This document shows positions 59,479 to 64,000 of a stretch of DNA of 64,000 nucleotides, piece after piece. The notes beneath the pieces were generated by a model. It had not been told where the DNA came from. It did no database searches and saw nothing but the letters and a program-made list of their open reading frames with translations. The first letter of the stretch is position 1. Each line of letters opens with the position of its first letter. This DNA is from Bilabrum cf. latius. Its lineage: Eukaryota; Bigyra: Bicosoecida; Bigyra; Bicosoecida. The DNA lies in contig OZ237749.1 of NCBI GenBank assembly GCA_965178125.1, forward strand, positions 744,001 to 808,000, written 5' to 3'. A program made the translations under genes and the position numbers.

Positions 59479-60024
59479 ACTATTTTTCGTTGCTTGCGTC
59501 TAGATAGAGCGCAAACACCCAAGGGCACTTGATGCCCGACATGATGTAGTCTCTGCGATGATTCCACCAATTACAGGACGTGTCAACGGCGACAGTACTC
59601 GATAGATGGTTGATGGTCGAAATGAGCGACTCATATTTAGACGAGAACGCCCAGGTTAGACAGAGTGATGGCTACCAGGTTGCTTACGGGTTCGCAGGCT
59701 GTGAGGCATTTCGATCGTCGACCGGAGCTGAGCGTTCGCATCGACGCCATCCAAGTCTTATAGAAACCTACACCAAAAACAGAGATACTACAGCGTAAGA
59801 AGCGTAGTCTATTCGTGCTTACAGGGTGGCTCTGTGGCGAAGGACCAGCGGTTTTGTTCGAGTGAAGCAACATTGTGGATCAGCAAGGGAGCTTGCAACG
59901 GACGGGACCATAGAGCACGGCTGGAAGATAATAAGCAATCCAGTCCGACGGGAATATTTAAGTATATATCTGGGCCTCGAGGAGTTCGTGCGTTGCTGCA
60001 CTGATTCCTTTGCAAGTGCGGATC
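59479..60024. promoter_or_regulatory. Divergent promoter region: uL4m / EGF-repeat protein, with TATA-like element
   Basis: About 546 bp separate the divergent genes. An AT-rich tract aatatttaagtatatat (59953-59969) lies about 55-70 nt before the ATG at 60025 and could act as a TATA-type element for the EGF-repeat gene. No other gene is supported here. Confidence 0.35.
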
Positions 60025-63000
60025 ATGCCAGTGCTCGCTTCCAATCTGAGCATGGCACCGGTTGCCGCAGCTCTCCTGCTAGTTGCAGTTGCAACGTGCT
60101 CTGCATGTCCAAATCAATGCAATGGTCATGGTAGATGCACTGGGCAGACCTGCTCTTGCTTTGAAGGATGGCAGGGTAGTGCTGATTGCTCGCGGCGTGA
60201 GGCAACATTCAATGCGAAGCACGCCATCCATCGCAACATGGCCCAGCGTACCAAGACCATTTTATTCAATTTCACCATGAATCGTACTCTAATTCACGCA
60301 GGTTCTTGTGACAAAGGTGTTGCTTGGTCAGGGCGAGCTACCGCGAACAACGTCGTCCACACCCGCCAGGCCTCCATTGCCGAGTGCTCCAACCATGGGA
60401 CATGCACCGATTCATCCGGGCTGTGTTCTTGCAGCAAGGGTTTCCAAGGAGATGACTGCTCCAAGTAGTCGTGTCCGCGGGGTTGCTCGGCTAGGGGCAC
60501 CTGCCGAACAATGCGAGACCTGGGCCTGTCGTTCGGGAGACGAAACGAGGTGTCGTCTGGAGGATCCATTGCTGCAGGGGATGGCTTTGGGTACTACTAT
60601 ACTGGATGGGAAGCTGATCGAATGAGACAATGCGATTGTGATCGCGGTTATTTCGGGCCAGATTGCTCAGAGAGTGAGAGATTGGGCTCACTATCGCAGC
60701 GTATCGGTCGCTTCACAGCTTCGCTTCGCTGCACACTTCTCTTGCCTGTCCACGTCAAGATACTCCAACATACCGCAGAGGAGTGCCCAAGAGCAGACGA
60801 TCCGCGCACAGTCGGACACAAAGCATTTTCGTTCAGAATCGTCTCTGGCCATCTGCTGCGCGCCATGTAGCCGTCCAGCATGCCTTCCAAGCCGCGGCTG
60901 ACCGTCTCGCTTCTTGGGGTTAACACCGAATTCGACTGGGATGCGACGGCATCACAAGTAGAGGATGCGTTTTCTAGTAGTGGTGCTGCTTAGCAGGTGC
61001 TAGTCCACCGGGAGGCTACCACATCTGTAGCATCGGACCCCGGTGTTGTCGATGGATACACGTTCACGGTATCTGTGCTGTAGTGGGCGGCTGCTGGGAT
61101 GACCAATAACTTCTATCACGACGGGGCTCCAGATTTTACTCCCCAAAATATAGCCTGTGATGTCGGTGGGACCGATCCTCGCGTAGAATTCGCGTCCACT
61201 GGGGATGCTGAGTCTGGCACGCACACGCTACAGGTGGCTGCTGATGGCTCGCTGAGTTACACGGACCCTGATGGCACCGTGACTACAGGAATCGCAATCG
61301 CTGCATCTGTTGAGCTTCCGAATGCGGCATCCCCTTAGATCCAGGCCTCATTCCTGCATACAACAGCGTCCAGTTATGTGACAGGGGAGTCTTGGACCAT
61401 TTTCGCCCCTGCTGGCGAGGCGCACACTAGCTTCAGGTCTGCAGCTGTGTGCAGCATCGAGCAAGTATCCGCGGGCCTCACCCTTTCCGGGGTGTACTCA
61501 GGGTCAGAGCCACTGACATACTACGTTGAAGTGTCCGATGCATCCACGAATCCGAACCAGTTCAGGTGGTGGACAAGTGCAACCGACAGCGCGAAGTCGG
61601 CTGCAGTCAGCATGTCAACCTCTGCCGTTCTGCTATCTCTAGGAATTAGCATTGAGTTTGCAGATACCCTTGGGCACATACAAGGCTAGTAGTGGCAGCT
61701 GCAGGCTTCTGGTCCTACAATCAACATAACTAGTGGGCGAAATAGAGGGTTGGACGCGGCAGGGCTTGCCACTGCGTCGGCCTCCGAGTACGTAGTTCGG
61801 ATTGTGGACGGCACTGCGAGCCCAAACACCTTCGAGTATCAAGTAGATGGTGGTACATGGTCTAGCGCAACAGCAGTATCTCTCGGCGGCCAAACAGTGA
61901 ATTCGCAGCTGTCTATATACTGGACTCACTCGACTGGCTATGTGGCTGGATTTGAATGGACCATCAAACTGGCCGCAGGTGGGCATACGCAGGTGATACC
62001 AAGGCCGACTGCACCGCTGGTTGCGGAGTGGGCTGGAGTGTCGCCTGCAAACAACGAATACGTTGTGTCTATATCGGGCGAGGGCACGCCGAACACATTC
62101 ACCTACTCCGTGAACGGAGCACCAGTGGGTACGGACCACGACATCGTTAGCTACAGCAATGGCAACACAGAGATTGGCACTCTTCGCTTGCGCTTCTACA
62201 GCACTACTGGATTCAAGATAGGGTAGCGATGGAAGATTTCTCTGTCAAACAAAGGCGAGGTGTCTCTGCAATCGGACGGAGCCACCACTCCGTACTCCAC
62301 ATCGAAAGAGCTGGTGGTCCAGTACGAAGGCACGGTCATGTCTTCGGCAAGCAGTAGCATTTATCACGTTGTTGTGGATTCTGTTGATGGGAGTTCTACC
62401 TCTGGCGCAACCTTTTCGTACAGCAGGAACGGAGCAAGTTTTTCGGCAGGGGTTGGCTCTGGCGAGGCGGGTCAGGATATCGTCGCTGCAGGCAGCTCAG
62501 CTTCCAATACCGAGTTGGGTAACGGACTAAAATTACTCTTTGCGGGAACACAGACCTATGCAGTTGGTCAAGCGTGGCAAATCGACGTAGGAAAACCATC
62601 GGTGATTGTGTCAGCTAGCCCGACCTTTCAGGAGTTCAAGATGTGCGCTGGCAGAGGTCTGTGCGCTCCCGCCACTGGGCAATGTACCTGTTTTTCTGGC
62701 TATGCTGGTTCAGACTGTTCGACCATATCGAGCGCAACCGAGACAACGAACCGTAATCCAGGCCATCTAGTGAGCGTGACTGAATCCACCTACACGGGGA
62801 CAGTACTGGAGCTGAGCACGCAGAAGCCAGCTGCACCCGATTTCTACTTCATCCGCGCCTTGGCCAACGGCAAGCAGAAATTTGGAGTCAAGGGCAATGG
62901 AGAAGTAGAATTTGAAGTTTTCACTGCCAACAAAGCCTAGCTTACTGGAGGTGCTACGGTTTCAGGTGGTGGCATCCAGGTAACTGACTTCGGCATCACT

Positions 63001-64000
63001 ATTGACGACGGGGGATTGCAGATTGACGACGGCGGTGCCAGCCTGTTCTCGAAAGCGGACAGAGTGAACACCCACATCATGTCAACAGTGCTCTCAGCAA
63101 CAGGCACTGATGGTTTCACCAATACGCTACTGAAGCTGGAGGTGGAACAGGGCTATCAAGCCTCGCCTACAACCACCAACTTCCACTTCATGCGACTGTA
63201 CGAGACCACAGTGTCGTCCGCGACACCGGCAGTGCGCACACCCACAGAGGTGTTCAATATTCGCGGTGACGGTCGTATCACCAGTCTCGCAGGAGGGGTC
63301 GAGGTCACAACCGGGGGAATCACCGTTTCGGACGGCGGGCTGAGTACCTCCACCAGTGATTCGACTGGAGTGCCACTTGAGGTTTCTCACACATCAAGTG
63401 CGTTCACCGGCTCTGCTTTTGTTGTCGATGTGCCAAATACGGCTCCCTCTTCTTCGTACAATATGATGCTGCTGCAGAGTGGCACAACCGAGCTTCTTCA
63501 GGTGCTGGGCAACGGCTAGCTACACGTGATGCAGGGAGGCATCGACGTGGATGCAGATGGCATCAACATCGATGCCGGAGGTTTGACAATCGCTGATGGT
63601 GGCGGTACCATCCACGATGGCGGTCTTGTTGTCAAGCTAGGCGGAACCACTATAGAATCGGGTGGCCTATTCGTGGACACGAATGGTGGATCAACGCTAT
63701 CAAATGATGACATCTCCGACCCAGCTGTAGTTGCTAGTGCTACTCACGCGTCATACACTGGAACCGTCCTCGACATTAGACACAATGTGGCTCAAGCAAA
63801 CGCAGACATGATTGTGGCTACAGCAGACCATGATGGTGTAGCGGATGAGGTATTCAAAGTGTACGGCAACGGTGACACATACATTGGAGTAACAGCAACA
63901 ACCCAACTTCGGCTTCAGCATGATGGCGAGATCAACATGGTCAACTCGGACTTTATTATACAAGCGGCAACGCCAGGGAAATCTGTGGAAATCGCATCTG
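60025..64000 (+). CDS. Secreted EGF-like / beta-repeat adhesin-like protein, 3' end beyond right edge
   Basis: The model is join(60025..60196, 60302..60673, 60779..>64000), at least 1,255 codons, TAG read as Gln. Two 105-nt introns (GTGAGG...CAG, GTGAGA...CAG) keep frame. A signal peptide (APVAAALLLVAVATCSA) is followed by EGF-like modules ('CPNQCNGHGRC', 'AECSNHGTC', 'CPRGCSARGTC', 'CDCDRGYFGPDCSEK') and an 'ECPRADDPRT' signature. Next come several beta repeats of about 110-130 residues with the pattern 'YxVxIxxxxTPNTFxYSxNG...LGxxLxLxFxxTTGYxxGxxWxI'. Another EGF ('CAGRGLCAPATGQCTC') follows, then modules ending 'FxVxGNGxxxxxGGIxVxxGGLxIxDGG', probably beta-helical. Probably a cell-wall or surface adhesin; at ~64000 the repeats continue. 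Confidence 0.8.
62940..63700 (+). repeat. Gly-Gly-rich 'DGG' beta repeats
   Basis: The same sentence-like module recurs: 'GGGIQVTDFGITIDDGGLQIDDGG' region (~62960-63040), 'GGVEVTTGGITVSDGGL' (~63296-63345) and 'GGIDVDADGINIDAGGLTIADGGG' region (~63537-63606). Each follows a 'V(K/R/L)GNG' or 'IRGDG' turn. Spacing is about 230-330 nt. Alternating hydrophobic residues with GG turns suggest stacked beta-strands. Confidence 0.75.

Noticed and set aside
1-64000. Bacterial, viral or CRISPR content
   Set aside because: No Shine-Dalgarno-spaced operons, no direct-repeat arrays, no integrase or IS features; spliceosomal introns and eukaryotic families throughout.
1-64000. tRNA-Gln(CUA) or other tRNA gene
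   Set aside because: I scanned the intergenic gaps for T-loop GGTTCGAAT-type boxes with matching arms and found none; the suppressor-like tRNA must lie elsewhere.

Overview
This is a gene-dense window from the nuclear genome of a unicellular eukaryote. The signs are spliceosomal GT-AG introns of about 60-250 nt with GTGAG/GTAAG-type donors, eukaryote-only families (PPIL2, VPS35L, TTC39/IML2, tafazzin), a mitochondrial-type ribosomal protein uL4, and very large secreted multidomain proteins. The EGF-like block with its 'CPR(A/G)DDPxT' signature and the 'RRRLQQ' juxtamembrane motif resemble proteins I associate with stramenopiles and other SAR protists, but I cannot name the organism.

The key to the window is the genetic code. 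Read with the standard code, almost every gene is shattered by TAG. Read with TAG as sense, the fragments fuse in one frame into 13 long genes, and every gene end I can see is TGA. Conserved positions (the invariant Gln of the uL4 'WRQKGTGR' motif, and a conserved Gln in tafazzin) say TAG = glutamine. TAA is not used in frame inside any gene I followed, and does not end any of them.

Layout (TAG read as Gln): unknown protein (-, runs off the left edge); Gfo/Idh/MocA oxidoreductase (-, 4484-5809); a 13-kb NLR-like gene with ARM-like, LRR, CHAT-protease and NB-ARC regions (+, 6104-19351); TTC39/IML2 TPR protein (-, 19516-22652); PPIL2 U-box cyclophilin (+, 22769-24948); VPS35L (-, 25054-29219); unknown low-complexity protein (-, 29446-33951); split-domain CMGC-like protein kinase (-, 34298-37984); tafazzin (-, 38155-39414); a 5,879-residue PKD-repeat cell-surface protein (-, 39563-57395); small membrane protein (+, ~57674-58150); uL4m (-, 58286-59478); and a secreted EGF/beta-repeat adhesin-like protein (+, from 60025, runs off the right edge).

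The genes are not an operon. Intergenic gaps are short (about 100-600 bp) with several divergent promoters. The most unusual contents are the UAG=Gln code, the giant ARM-LRR-CHAT-NB-ARC protein (a candidate innate-immune or programmed-death receptor), and the two giant surface proteins. All translations were done by eye, so exon boundaries are models, and no homology search was possible.
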